Both the position numbers and the translations under genes were made by a program. Source: Streptomyces sp. NBC_01460 (GTDB lineage Bacteria > Actinomycetota > Actinomycetes > Streptomycetales > Streptomycetaceae). Taken from it: 64,000 bases of DNA. How positions within the stretch are numbered: position 1 is the stretch's first letter; every line of letters starts with the position of its first letter. The DNA is taken from contig NZ_CP109473.1 in NCBI RefSeq assembly GCF_036227405.1, forward strand, positions 62,001-126,000, read 5' to 3'. This document shows positions 1 through 8,153 of the stretch, piece after piece. Below the pieces are notes generated by a model. That model was not told where the DNA came from, searched no databases, and saw only the letters and a list, made by a program, of their open reading frames with translations.

Positions 1-663
1 GCCTGCTTCCCGCCCCAGCGCCAGGGGCAGGACCAGCGCGCCGGCTCCCATGGTGACCAGCAGCGCACCCGGCTTGTCGACGCGGAGTCCGTCCGCTCCG
101 CGGGTGCGGGGCAGCGCGGTAGCTCCTGCCAGCGAGGCGAGCGCCACCGGCACGGTGAGGAGCATCACCGGCCGCCAGCCGAGGCCGAAGAGATCGGCAC
201 TGAGGACGAGTCCGCCGATCAGCGGCCCGGCCAGGGACGCGACGGCCATGGTGGCGCCGTACAGGCCGAAGGCACGCGGCCGGCGCGTTGCGGGAGTGGC
301 GGCCTGGATGAGCGACAGGACCTGTGGGGCGACCAGACCGCTGCCCGCGCCCTGCACCAGCCGGGCAATGATCAGCGATGCGGTGTCGGGGGCACACGCG
401 CCGGCCAGCTAACCCGCGGTGAAGACCACGGTGCCCGCCACGAACAGCCGGCGGTAGCCGTACCGGTCGCCCAGCCGTGCGGCGGGGATGAGCAGGCACG
501 CGTACGTCAGGGTGTATCCGGCGAGGACCAGTTGCACGGCGCCGGGACCAGCGCCCAGGCCGGTCTGGATCGCCGGCGCAGTCACCTGGGCGACAGTGAC
601 CTTGAGCAGTTGCACAAAAGTGGCGCTGAGCACCACCGGCAGCACGAGGCGTCCGCCGCTCAC
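1..663 (-). pseudogene. MFS drug exporter (DHA2/EmrB-like), amber-interrupted, runs off window start
   Basis: The frame opens with GTG at 663, overlapping the TGA of the upstream hydrolase gene (GTGA), so the two were translationally coupled. The first 84 codons encode transmembrane helix 1 and the helix 2/loop motif LGDRYGYRRLF typical of MFS proteins. A TAG at 409-411 then interrupts the gene. The same frame continues without another stop to position 1 and still reads as an exporter (RLVQGAGSG, motif C-like region, GWRPVMLL). One substitution (TCG to TAG) would explain the break. The gene is 3'-incomplete because the window ends. Recoding or a sequencing error are alternatives, but a recent pseudogene is simplest. 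Confidence 0.8.
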
Positions 664-1505
664 GGCAGCACGACCGCGGCGAGCTCACGGGGCCGGGAGG
701 CGAACGGGCTGTGGCTGCCCGGGAGGGTGCGCACGGTGAACGGGTTGCCGGGCATGGCCCGATCGGCTTCCGCGATCATCAGATCCTGCACGGCCGTCGG
801 CAGCGCCCGATCGTCCGCGCAGCGCAGGAAGGTCCGGGGGACACGCCCCCAGCGTTGTGGAGTCACGGTGACCGGGGTGGTCGGGATCGCCAGCGGCAGA
901 TCGGGGCTCAGTGCCGAGCGCCAGCGGTCGAAGCGGTCCGGAGCAGTGTCGTGGTAGTGAGTCTGCCGCAGTTCCTTGATGTAGGCGGGATCCTGCGAGA
1001 GCGGGTTGATGCGCACGGCGCCCAGTTCTTCGGGGTCACCGAGGTTGAGGCTCTGGCCCCGTGCCGTGGCGTTCTCGGGTGAGCCGAGATAGTCGAAGAA
1101 CCGGGGCCGTCCGGCGGGCACGAAGGCCGAAAGGTAGACGATCTCGTCGACGAGTTCGGGTGCGCGCTCGGCAGCCAAGGACGCGGGGCCGCCGCCCGCG
1201 CTGTGCGCGACAAGCACGACGCGACGGTGGTGGCGGGCCTGGCGCAGCGTGTCAAGGACGGCCTCGGCGCTGTCGTCCATCGTCACGGTGGCGAGCGCGG
1301 TCTTCTCGGTCAACAGGCCCGGTTGTCCCGGCTGGAGGTATCCGGTGGGCAGTGGCGCGTCGAAGCCGTGCCCCGGCAGGTCGATGGCCATGCTCGCGGC
1401 ACCGAGGGCGGCGAGTGCGCGCTGCGTCGCCGCCCACTGGCCGGAGCCGTGCCAGGCGCCGTGCACGAAGACGAAGACGGTGTCTGTGGAGGAAGAATCG
1501 GTCAT
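660..1505 (-). CDS. Alpha/beta-fold hydrolase
   Basis: 281 residues from ATG at 1505. The N-terminus MTDSSSTDTVFVFVHGAWHG gives the first beta strand followed by the HGAWHG oxyanion segment. The nucleophile elbow is VAHSAGG (Ser about residue 110) and the catalytic His lies near the C-terminus in GSHSPF. This is the layout of the esterase/methylesterase-like alpha/beta hydrolases (RsbQ/MES type, about 230-290 residues). The open frame extends upstream to 1856, but that extension is Pro/Arg-rich and lies inside the opposite LysR gene, so the ATG at 1505 is preferred. The substrate is unknown. It overlaps the downstream MFS exporter by 4 bp, suggesting that enzyme and exporter act together, and is divergent from a LysR gene 92 bp away, the usual regulator position. 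Confidence 0.85.
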   Translation of the reverse strand: MTDSSSTDTVFVFVHGAWHGSGQWAATQRALAALGAASMAIDLPGHGFDAPLPTGYLQPGQPGLLTEKTALATVTMDDSAEAVLDTLRQARHHRRVVLVAHSAGGGPASLAAERAPELVDEIVYLSAFVPAGRPRFFDYLGSPENATARGQSLNLGDPEELGAVRINPLSQDPAYIKELRQTHYHDTAPDRFDRWRSALSPDLPLAIPTTPVTVTPQRWGRVPRTFLRCADDRALPTAVQDLMIAEADRAMPGNPFTVRTLPGSHSPFASRPRELAAVVLP

Positions 1506-1597
1506 GACCGCATTCCACGCGACCCGACCCCGATCATCCAGTGAAAGATCTGACAGGCTGTTCGGCGATACATGTGAGGTACGACTGAGAGGCTGAC

Positions 1598-2535
1598 ATG
1601 GAGGCGCGGCACCTGCGGTATGCACTGACCCTCGCGGAGCGCGCCCACTTCGGCCGGGCGGCCGGTGCGCTGGGCATCGCGCAGCCTCCGCTGTCCAAGC
1701 AGATCGCCGACCTGGAACGGGAAGTGGGCGCCCGCTTGTTCGATCGCACCCGCCAGGGGGTGTTTCCGACGGCTGCGGGCGCGGCCTTCCTCTCCAGGGC
1801 GCGCAGGGCGCTCGACGAGATCGCGGCGGCCTCGGTCGACGCAGCCAGGGCAGCACGCGGCGAGACGGGACAGCTGCGCCTGGGGTTCATTGCCTCGGCG
1901 CTGCTCGAACCCCTGCCGGACGTCCTCGGCCGGTTCGGCCGCGAACGGCCCGACGTCCGGCTGGAACTGCACGAGATGGCGACCAGGCGCAGCACGGCCG
2001 CGCTCGTCGCCGGCGATCTGGACGTGGCAATCGGCCTCGGCCGGCCAGGGGCGTAGGGGCCGAGCAGCTGGTATCTGTCCCGATCGGACACGACCACCTG
2101 GTCGCGGTCGTGAGCAGCACGCACCCGTACGCGGGTCAGTCGTCGGTGGACGTGGACCAGCTGCGGCGACAGCCGCTGATTGTTGCGCCGGGAGAGAACG
2201 AGCCGGCCGTTGTCACCGGGCTGCAGGCCCTCCTGGGCAAGGACTCCCCGGCGCTCTCCGGCGCGACCCCCGCGAGGGACATCCACACCATCATCGGCCT
2301 CGCCGCCTGCGGAGTGGGCGTCGGTCTGGGACCCTCTCGCATGCTGACGGCCCCACGGCGGGGCACGTGGTTCTGCGAGGTGACCCCGCGCACGCCTCTG
2401 CCCGATCTGGTCCTGTCCTTCAGTGCCCGGGACCGTTCCCCCGCGCTGAACGCCTTCCTCGACGTCATCCGAAAGAACTGCCCCGAGGTCGGCGCCGCGC
2501 TCGACCACCGGCTCGGCCCACTCGAACCAGGGTGA
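1598..2535 (+). pseudogene. LysR-family regulator, frameshifted near codon 150
   Basis: ATG at 1598 follows GAGAGG. The N-terminal winged helix is clear (YALTLAERAHFGRAAGALGI, then PPLSKQIADLE), followed by the start of the effector domain. The frame terminates at TAG 2054-2056. The effector domain resumes one frame over from about 2053 (VGAEQLVSVPIGHDHLVAVV) and continues to TGA at 2533-2535 with normal LysR content (IHTIIGLAACGVGVGLGP). Joined, the protein would be about 312 residues, the usual LysR length. One indel in the Gly-rich stretch around 2047-2053 explains the break. It faces the hydrolase/MFS pair that it presumably controlled, so regulator and exporter are both damaged. Confidence 0.8.
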
Positions 2536-3013
2536 GCGCCTTCTGGCAGCGGCCCGCGCCGGACGATGAGCCCGTCCTCGATGTCCAGGAGCCGGGTCCT
2601 GGTGCGAAGCGAGCGCACCGCCCGAACCAGGAGATCGTTGACGCCCGTGACCGCTACGGAACGTTACCGCTGCTCATGATCACGCGGAAATGCTCGATCG
2701 GTGCTCATGATGACGAAGAAGCGCTCACGAAACTGCGGAACCTACATCCCTGACGTTTCCCGTCCAAGGCTGAGCACCGTAGTTGTCCAAGCAGGCCAAC
2801 TGCCGTGCACAGGCATAGTGGTGTTGTGACTGGATGCTGTCGGTGGCCCAACCGGCCAAGTGCGCGCTCATCGACCACCCGACAGACGCAGCACCCGGCG
2901 TGCCGAGGTCTCCACCCCGGCGAGCGGTACCTGGGCCGGGTTCCGCTGCCGATCTTCGCCCGGCCTGTCGGCCCTCCCCCGGAAACGGCTGGTGTCCCGG
3001 TGGCGTCCGATCC
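2536..3013. other. Intergenic, no supported gene
   Basis: About 480 bp between the LysR pseudogene and the SMI1-like fragment. Open frames on both strands have low-complexity Arg/Pro-rich composition and no recognisable motif. The short plus-strand stretch around 2620-2750 is AT-richer than its surroundings and could be old insertion debris, but nothing diagnostic is visible. Confidence 0.4.
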
Positions 3014-3232
3014 ATGGTCACCCTCGATGCGCTCGTCCGCCTCTGCCCGCCGCCGGCCAATCCGCCATCCGCAGTGGACCGGGCGCAGGCCGAGCGCACC
3101 CTCGGTCTGGCTCTGCCCGCCGACTACAAGCGGCTCGTCGAGACAGGACTGGGAGGCGGTGCATGCGGCTGTCCGCACCGTGGCTGGGGCCAGGGGATCT
3201 GGGCAGCTCCGGACACTCAACGCGCTTCTTGA
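3014..3232 (+). pseudogene. SMI1/KNR4-type protein, N-terminal fragment
   Basis: From ATG at 3014 the first 45 residues match the start of SMI1/KNR4 (SUKH-like) proteins: a short helix, then Val-Asp-Arg-Ala-Gln-Ala-Glu and the hallmark LGLALPADYKRLVETG. After GLGGG the sequence stops resembling the family and ends at 3232. An unrelated frame continues across the junction (next feature). SUKH proteins often serve as immunity proteins to polymorphic toxins. This copy is far shorter than the usual 130-200 residues and is most likely a truncated remnant joined to another gene. Confidence 0.55.
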
Positions 3233-3575
3233 GCAGTGGAACGAGCTGGTGCACGAGGTCGAGGAGGGCTACGGATGGTCGGCTCCAGAACTCTTAAACG
3301 ATCTAGAATGTCGCACCGCGTTGGCCCAGATCTGGCGTCTGCTGCCGCCACGAGTCCGTGCCATCCGTCAGCCTGAACTTGATGAGATCGACCGCAGGTT
3401 CCACGCCACCACCGTGGGCTGGCCGGGTCGGGATGACCAAGAGGGACAATGGTGGCTGCGGCGTGTGCCGCGGCGCCTTGAAGCCGAGACCGCCCAGCGA
3501 AGTACGCACGGCTGGCCCATGGGGTGGGATGTCATGACCTTCCCAAAGCCGGAAGCGGTAGAGATCACCGACTGA
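3213..3575 (+). CDS. Hypothetical protein, start unresolved (possibly 5'-truncated)
   Basis: The frame ending at 3575 carries a coherent protein of about 115 residues. It starts near LNALLEQWNELVHEVEEGYG and continues as a helical acidic/basic segment with Trp-rich ends (EGQWWLRRVP). No ATG or GTG with a ribosome site lies at the beginning of the coherent part; the same frame is merely open further upstream. It overlaps the end of the SMI1-like fragment in another frame, so the region looks like a fusion scar of two genes. The function is not recognised. The coordinates mark the visible coherent segment, not a proven start. Confidence 0.4.
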   Translation, partial: TLNALLEQWNELVHEVEEGYGWSAPELLNDLECRTALAQIWRLLPPRVRAIRQPELDEIDRRFHATTVGWPGRDDQEGQWWLRRVPRRLEAETAQRSTHGWPMGWDVMTFPKPEAVEITD

Positions 3576-3616
3576 CACGCGGCAGAGCTCCGAGAGGACC
3601 CGACTACCCTGGCCGA

Positions 3617-4366
3617 ATGACTGATGAAGGGGACTTCCGGGTCGGTGACGTGCTGTCCGTCGCGTGCCCCTTCACGGTCACGACCGTCGAGCAGGGTGTC
3701 ACGTGGGATCACGTGTCGGTGCGATGGCCGTGGTGGGAAATCGACAGCAGCAACGAGTTCGCGCACTGGAACGGAATCGTCGCCCTCGGCGTGGACAACG
3801 ACGGCAGCATTGCGTCTGAGGCGGAGCCTGAGCTGTTCAGAACGGACCCTCCGCCCGAACAGCTGAAGGCCGGAGACCTCTGCCGCGTCGGCGTGCCGCC
3901 CACCGTGGTGCACGTAACGGCCGTCGACCACCACGACCCCCCGCTGGAGACGGCCTGGCTGCCGCATCCCACCCAGACCGTGACCGTGCTGCCCCGAGGT
4001 CAGTCCTATCGCGAGTTCCCGGATGAGAGCCATCTCAATGGCTCGGGGTACACCATCCACTCCGGCGACGGGATCCCCTTCACCTTCGAACTGCTGGTGC
4101 GGCCATACGCATCTCTCCAGGTGGGCGACGAAGTCGCCGACATCGCAGGCCGGGCATGGCGGTTCGACGGCCCCTGGGACTGGACTGCCTTCGACGAAGA
4201 ACCAGCCGGCGAGGGCCCCGCTTGGCCACTCGTACTGCTCACCCGGGCAGGGACGCCGTGCTCCGCCAAGGACGCTGAAGCCGTGGCTGCAAGTACGGCG
4301 AGCGGCTCGCACCAAGAGACGGTCCTGGACTGGATGGCACTCACCGAGGCCTCGCCCACACCCTGA
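3617..4366 (+). CDS. Hypothetical protein, 249 aa
   Basis: ATG at 3617 starts MTDEGDFRVGDVLSVACPF. The protein is acidic and soluble, without membrane segments or a signal peptide. It has aromatic clusters (SVRWPWWEID, WRFDGPWDWTAF) and recurrent short beta-like units (VGDVLSVACP, AGDLCRVGVPP, VGDEVADIAGR). The repeated 'h-GD-h' pattern about every 80-100 residues suggests three small beta-barrel units, but this is only a visual impression. The family is not recognised. It follows the SMI1-like debris by about 40 bp, a common place for orphan accessory genes. Confidence 0.7.
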   Translation: MTDEGDFRVGDVLSVACPFTVTTVEQGVTWDHVSVRWPWWEIDSSNEFAHWNGIVALGVDNDGSIASEAEPELFRTDPPPEQLKAGDLCRVGVPPTVVHVTAVDHHDPPLETAWLPHPTQTVTVLPRGQSYREFPDESHLNGSGYTIHSGDGIPFTFELLVRPYASLQVGDEVADIAGRAWRFDGPWDWTAFDEEPAGEGPAWPLVLLTRAGTPCSAKDAEAVAASTASGSHQETVLDWMALTEASPTP

Positions 4367-5157
4367 CTTGTCGGGACGTCTACGGGATCCCCCGTGGTGA
4401 GCGCGGACCTGACCGTCTGGGCCAACTATCGTGCACGGTCACAGCACGTGTGACTGAGTGTGACGACGCTGTGCAATTGGCAAACCAGGAAGCTTGTTGG
4501 CAAACGTGGCCACAGCGCGACAAGCGCAACCGCTGTGGAGATCGTCCGGGCCAGCGAGACGCCCCGCAGCAGCATCCGGTTCTTCCGCAGCTACGCCACC
4601 GCGTGGTCGGACAACGCCACCGGTCCGTTGACGAGCGTCTACGCCCCCGAGGCACCCGCGCGCCCGGAGCTGGAGCGGTTCTCCTTCCTCGACGATGACG
4701 ACCGCGATCTGATCGCGCTGAGGCGAGGGCTCTTCGCTCCTTGAAGTCGGCGATCACCTCTACGGCAGCGTCGGAGGTGATCGCGTGGGCACGGATATAC
4801 CAGCTTCTTGATCTCAACGTAGAGCTCTGGCGGCGCAGCAAGACCCTGCCTTCATCACGCACGGTTCCGGGCGGAGAGTGACCGCAGCCCCGAGCCACCA
4901 GTCCAGGGCTGTAACTGAGCGCGCCAGTTGGCGCCGTTCGCCGTGTGGCGCGCTCAGGTTGTCGGGTGCGTGACCCGGGTGTGCCAGCACGCCTTCGAGA
5001 GCGGCGTCGATATCAGACGGACTTCACCCACGACCAAGCAGACCAGGCGTGGAAGGCCGGTCCTGCAGGAGCAGGCGCTTGCGTGGCCCATCATGGGCAC
5101 GCGTTCCAGCGCGCGCTGAGCGCATGTGCCGTCGTGGGTCGTTTGCTTTCTCGGGGG
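4367..5157. other. Intergenic, mostly empty, with a transposase trace
   Basis: About 790 bp between two real genes. Apart from the Tn3-like fragment listed separately, the frames here are short and lack codon bias. No promoter or hairpin stood out, except that the 3' end of the minus-strand FG-GAP gene lies at 5158. Confidence 0.4.
4625..4744 (+). pseudogene. Tn3-family transposase N-terminal fragment (DUF4158-like)
   Basis: The frame around 4625-4730 reads ...SVYAPEAPARPELERFSFLD followed by DDDDRDLIALRRG. This resembles the DUF4158 start of Tn3 transposases, where a Leu-Glu-Arg-Phe-Phe motif, Leu-Asp-Asp and a Leu-Ile-Ala-x-Arg-Arg segment occur in this order. It ends at TGA 4742-4744, immediately where the transposase would continue. 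Only about 40 of nearly 1000 residues remain. The resemblance is short, so confidence is limited. Confidence 0.4.
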
Positions 5158-6993
5158 CTATCTGGTCCTGAAGCGGCGGAAGAGGTTGCGGGCGACGTGT
5201 ACGCCCGGGCCGCCGAAGCCGACGATATCGACGCGTCCGTCGCCGGTGATGTCGGCCAGGAAGCGGGAGTGGCGGTCTACCCGCCAGCCGCCTGCGTCCT
5301 CGTTGTATCCGAAGCCGCGGCACACCAGCTGGGCTCGTTCGAAGCTGCCGTCGCCGTTGTTGTGCGATACCCAGACACCCTCGTTGCCGAAGCCGATGAT
5401 GTCGGGGTTCTTGTCGCCGGTGACGTCGGCGAGGAGCCGGGGGTGCTTCTCGCCCGTCCATCCCTGGGCTTGCCCGTAGTCGTTCAGGACGAGCCGGGCG
5501 GGCTCGAACGTGCCGTCGCCGCGCCCGCGGGCGACGACCACACCTTGCGGGCCGAAGCCGACGATGTCCGGTACGCCGTCGCTGGTGGTTTTGATCAGGA
5601 ACCGGGGGTGTTCATTGATGGAGCTCCATCCCTGGTCGACACCGAAGTCGTCGAGGACGTAGAGAGGTTCGGCGAATGCCCCTTCTTCGTCCTGGAGGGA
5701 GACCCAGAGGCCGTCGTCGTGGCAGCCGACGATGTCGAGCCTGCCGTCGCCGGTGGTGTCGGCGAGGAAACGGGGGTGCTTGTCGATAAGCCAGCCGCCG
5801 GCTTCCTCGCTGTGGCCGAAGGCCCGGAGTGCGGGTTCGCCGGCGAGCGGCGTGAACTTTCCTTCTTCGTCCTGGAGGGAGACCCAGAGGCCGTCGTCGT
5901 GGCAGCCGACGATGTCGAGCCTGCCGTCGCCGGTGGTGTCGGCGAGGAAACGGGGGTGCTTGTCGGCGAGCCAGCTGCCGGCCTGCGGGCCGTGGCCGAA
6001 GGCCTTCAGGGCCAGTTTGCCGCCCGCGGGCGTGAACGTGCCGCCCTCGTCCTGGGCGGACACCCGGACGCCTTCGGCGGCGAGCACGATGACACCGGGA
6101 CGGCTCTCGCCGTTGAGGTCCGCGAGGGTCCACAGATCCTTGGGACTTGCGGAGGACGTGGGCGGGTGTAGAACCCGTTCCTCGTCGTCGAAGGTCCCGT
6201 CCCCTCGGCTGGAGGAGGTCACTGCGCCCTTCGCGGGTTTGAGCCCGACGATGTCAGCGCGCCCTGACTTGGTGGTGTCAGCGAGGAACCGTTCACCGAG
6301 CCCCGCCCACCAGCCCGGCTGTCCAGCAGGGCAGGGGCCGGAGTTGACGGGCTTCCACCCTCCGGCGACCTGGTCGCTGCCGAACTTGTCCAGGACCAGC
6401 AGTACGTTGCTGAAGGAAGGCGTCGCGTCGGCCGTCGGCCGCAGGGCGGTCTTGTCGTGGGCCAGACGCCAGGACTGTCGGCTGTTCCAGTGGCTCAGCG
6501 TAGCCCAGTGCAGCACCAGGTCGCTGGTGCGCTCGGGCTTGGCCGGCACAAGGCGCCATCGCTGGCTCTGCGCACTGTCGTCGTACTCGCCAAGGACAAT
6601 TCGGGTGTCGTCAGGGCCGGGTTCGGCGAGGTCGAGAACGGTTCCGTCGACCGTGCCCTCGATGAGGTAGAGGCCCGCTTCACCCTCGACGGGGACAAGG
6701 TGCCACTGCTGGCTCTTCTTGTTGGCTGCGGCGTCCCACTGGCGGACGCCGCGGTCCGCGGCGGCGGGGTTGTCGAGCACCTTGCCGCTGACCGCGTTGC
6801 GGATCACATACTCCGGATCTTCCTGCGCGCCCGGGGCGGGGGCGAACTGCCACTGTTGCGGGCTCGGGCCGCCCTCGGGGTAGTCGCGGACGACGAGTGC
6901 CCCGTCCGCGCCCGGTACTGCCCTGGTGCCGAGGGGCTGCCCTGTGGCGGCGTTGATGATCTCCAGCTTCAGTTCTTGCGTGGGCACGGGCAT
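5158..6993 (-). CDS. Ricin-type beta-trefoil lectin fused to FG-GAP/VCBS beta-propeller
   Basis: 611 residues from ATG at 6993, preceded by GGAAGAGG. Residues 1 to about 150 form a ricin-B-like beta-trefoil with three Gln-x-Trp signatures (QQWQFAP, QQWHLVP, QRWRLVP). The remainder holds about seven FG-GAP-like blades with the repeated core HPRFLADTTGDGRLDIVG, a calcium-binding-type Asp/Gly loop. Blades recur every 60 residues; two adjacent blades share an exact 105-bp DNA repeat. No signal peptide or membrane segment is visible, which is unusual for FG-GAP and lectin proteins and suggests a cytoplasmic or unconventionally released protein. It lies 67 bp downstream of another trefoil-like gene on the same strand. 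A carbohydrate-binding role is inferred; the sugar is unknown. Confidence 0.8.
   Translation of the reverse strand: MPVPTQELKLEIINAATGQPLGTRAVPGADGALVVRDYPEGGPSPQQWQFAPAPGAQEDPEYVIRNAVSGKVLDNPAAADRGVRQWDAAANKKSQQWHLVPVEGEAGLYLIEGTVDGTVLDLAEPGPDDTRIVLGEYDDSAQSQRWRLVPAKPERTSDLVLHWATLSHWNSRQSWRLAHDKTALRPTADATPSFSNVLLVLDKFGSDQVAGGWKPVNSGPCPAGQPGWWAGLGERFLADTTKSGRADIVGLKPAKGAVTSSSRGDGTFDDEERVLHPPTSSASPKDLWTLADLNGESRPGVIVLAAEGVRVSAQDEGGTFTPAGGKLALKAFGHGPQAGSWLADKHPRFLADTTGDGRLDIVGCHDDGLWVSLQDEEGKFTPLAGEPALRAFGHSEEAGGWLIDKHPRFLADTTGDGRLDIVGCHDDGLWVSLQDEEGAFAEPLYVLDDFGVDQGWSSINEHPRFLIKTTSDGVPDIVGFGPQGVVVARGRGDGTFEPARLVLNDYGQAQGWTGEKHPRLLADVTGDKNPDIIGFGNEGVWVSHNNGDGSFERAQLVCRGFGYNEDAGGWRVDRHSRFLADITGDGRVDIVGFGGPGVHVARNLFRRFRTR
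5681..5965 (-). repeat. Two exact 105-bp intragenic repeats, 180 bp apart
   Basis: Positions 5681-5785 and 5861-5965 are identical over 105 bp and are spaced by exactly 180 bp, i.e. one 60-residue propeller blade. The neighbouring blades are diverged at the DNA level. This pattern indicates a recent blade duplication or gene conversion inside the FG-GAP gene. Confidence 0.9.
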
Positions 6994-7060
6994 CGTGGTG
7001 CCTCTTCCGGGCGGTTGGTGCGACGGCTCGGGACGGGTGTGGCGTGATGGTGGCTGCGGA

Positions 7061-7780
7061 TCACGTGAAGACGTGGTGGTAGGGGACGTCCCACTCGTTG
7101 GGCAACCGCGGGTAGAAGGTGTTGATGACCGTCCCGGTGAAGTCCCCGCCCCAGTTGTAGGTGAGCCGCGCTTCACTGTCCTTCGCCACCGTGTGGTCTT
7201 TGAACCCGAGGATGGCGTCGGGGTGGGTGATCGGCACGAAGGTGATCCCGCCCCACGGTGTCACCGTGACGATCCACAGCTGGGTGTCCTCCACCGCACC
7301 GTTCTTCCCGCGCCATTTGTCGCCCACCTTGGCGGGCAGGCCCACCTGCAGGGTGTCGGCCGTACTCTGCGGGGCGTCCTGGTGGACGGTGACGCGCCTG
7401 CGCTGCGGCTTCGGCGTTCCGTCGTCGCCGCGACCGGCATCCGCGTCGGCCGCGCCGGCGGGCGGGGGCGCCACCTGGCCCGCGGCGCTCTCGATGAGGT
7501 ACAGCGGGCGCTGCCCGAAGAAGCCGCCGGGGGTGATGTGCCAGAGGTGGCCCTGCGCGTCCTTGGTGGCCGGGTCGAGCGCGGTGGCCAGCTTGACGCC
7601 CTTGTCGTGGCTGCTCGCCGCCAGTTCTGCAGGCCGCAGATATCCGCCGTTGAAGGCGTGGACGAGCATGACCGGCCGGTTCTCGACCAGCGCGGCCACG
7701 ATGGCGTTGTCGTAGCTGTTCACCGCCACCGGACCGCCGACCACCAAATTCGCCATTGCCGTGCGTTCTTGGGTGTACAT
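7061..7780 (-). CDS. Beta-trefoil (ricin-like) lectin-type protein
   Basis: 239 residues. The ATG at 7780 is chosen because GGTGAGG lies about 6 bp upstream; an ATG at 7816 is less well placed. Three trefoil-like repeats can be traced through aromatic anchors: HLWHITPGGF, QLWIVTVTPW and a C-terminal YNWGGDFTGTVINTFYP. A Pro/Ala/Gly-rich linker sits around residues 110-130. No signal peptide is seen. It is the upstream gene of a two-gene minus-strand unit with the FG-GAP lectin and is divergent from the aerolysin-like gene. The trefoil assignment is weaker than for its neighbours because only two Q-x-W-like motifs are clear; the segment VVGGPVAVNSYDNAIVAALV also fits a trefoil blade. Confidence 0.65.
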   Translation of the reverse strand: MYTQERTAMANLVVGGPVAVNSYDNAIVAALVENRPVMLVHAFNGGYLRPAELAASSHDKGVKLATALDPATKDAQGHLWHITPGGFFGQRPLYLIESAAGQVAPPPAGAADADAGRGDDGTPKPQRRRVTVHQDAPQSTADTLQVGLPAKVGDKWRGKNGAVEDTQLWIVTVTPWGGITFVPITHPDAILGFKDHTVAKDSEARLTYNWGGDFTGTVINTFYPRLPNEWDVPYHHVFT

Positions 7781-8153
7781 CGCGGAAACCTCACCTGTTC
7801 TTGATGTGGAGAACAACGCCTCAGGCGCTCAGCGAAATTATTTATCACGCACCATTACCGGACGCTCCACCGTGCGCGATCAATTCGACTTCATAAGCGA
7901 ATGCATGATCGGAGTAAATACACCCAAAGCGGCAACTTTCGAGGTCAGGGCGCTAAGGGGAGGTGCCGGAAGGTCATCGATCGGGTGATCAGAGCTGCCG
8001 CAATTTCTTGATCACCCGTTTGAGTGCGATACGCGGAGACGCTTCCTCGGGATGATGGGGCCCTGCTAGCTTCGCTTGCCGGAGCGTGTGCAGATTTCCT
8101 TTTTTTGCCATTTCACCGAGTGCGGTTTCGGCCAGATCAGTCGAGGACAGAAA
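7781..8153. promoter_or_regulatory. AT-richer divergent regulatory region of the lectin/toxin island
   Basis: This 373-bp stretch separates the minus-strand lectin genes from the plus-strand toxin-like gene and is visibly AT-richer than the rest of the window (around 7835-7925). It contains a perfect 10-bp inverted repeat, CGGGTGATCA at 7982-7991 and TGATCACCCG at 8009-8018, with a 17-bp spacer. The repeat could be an operator for co-regulation of both arms or a hairpin in the toxin leader. Which protein binds it is unknown. Confidence 0.5.

Noticed and set aside
4945..6171. Long plus-strand ORF with Val/Ala/Gly/Glu repeats
   Set aside because: It is the antisense shadow of the FG-GAP lectin gene; the repeats are the reverse of the propeller blades and no ribosome site or motif supports it.
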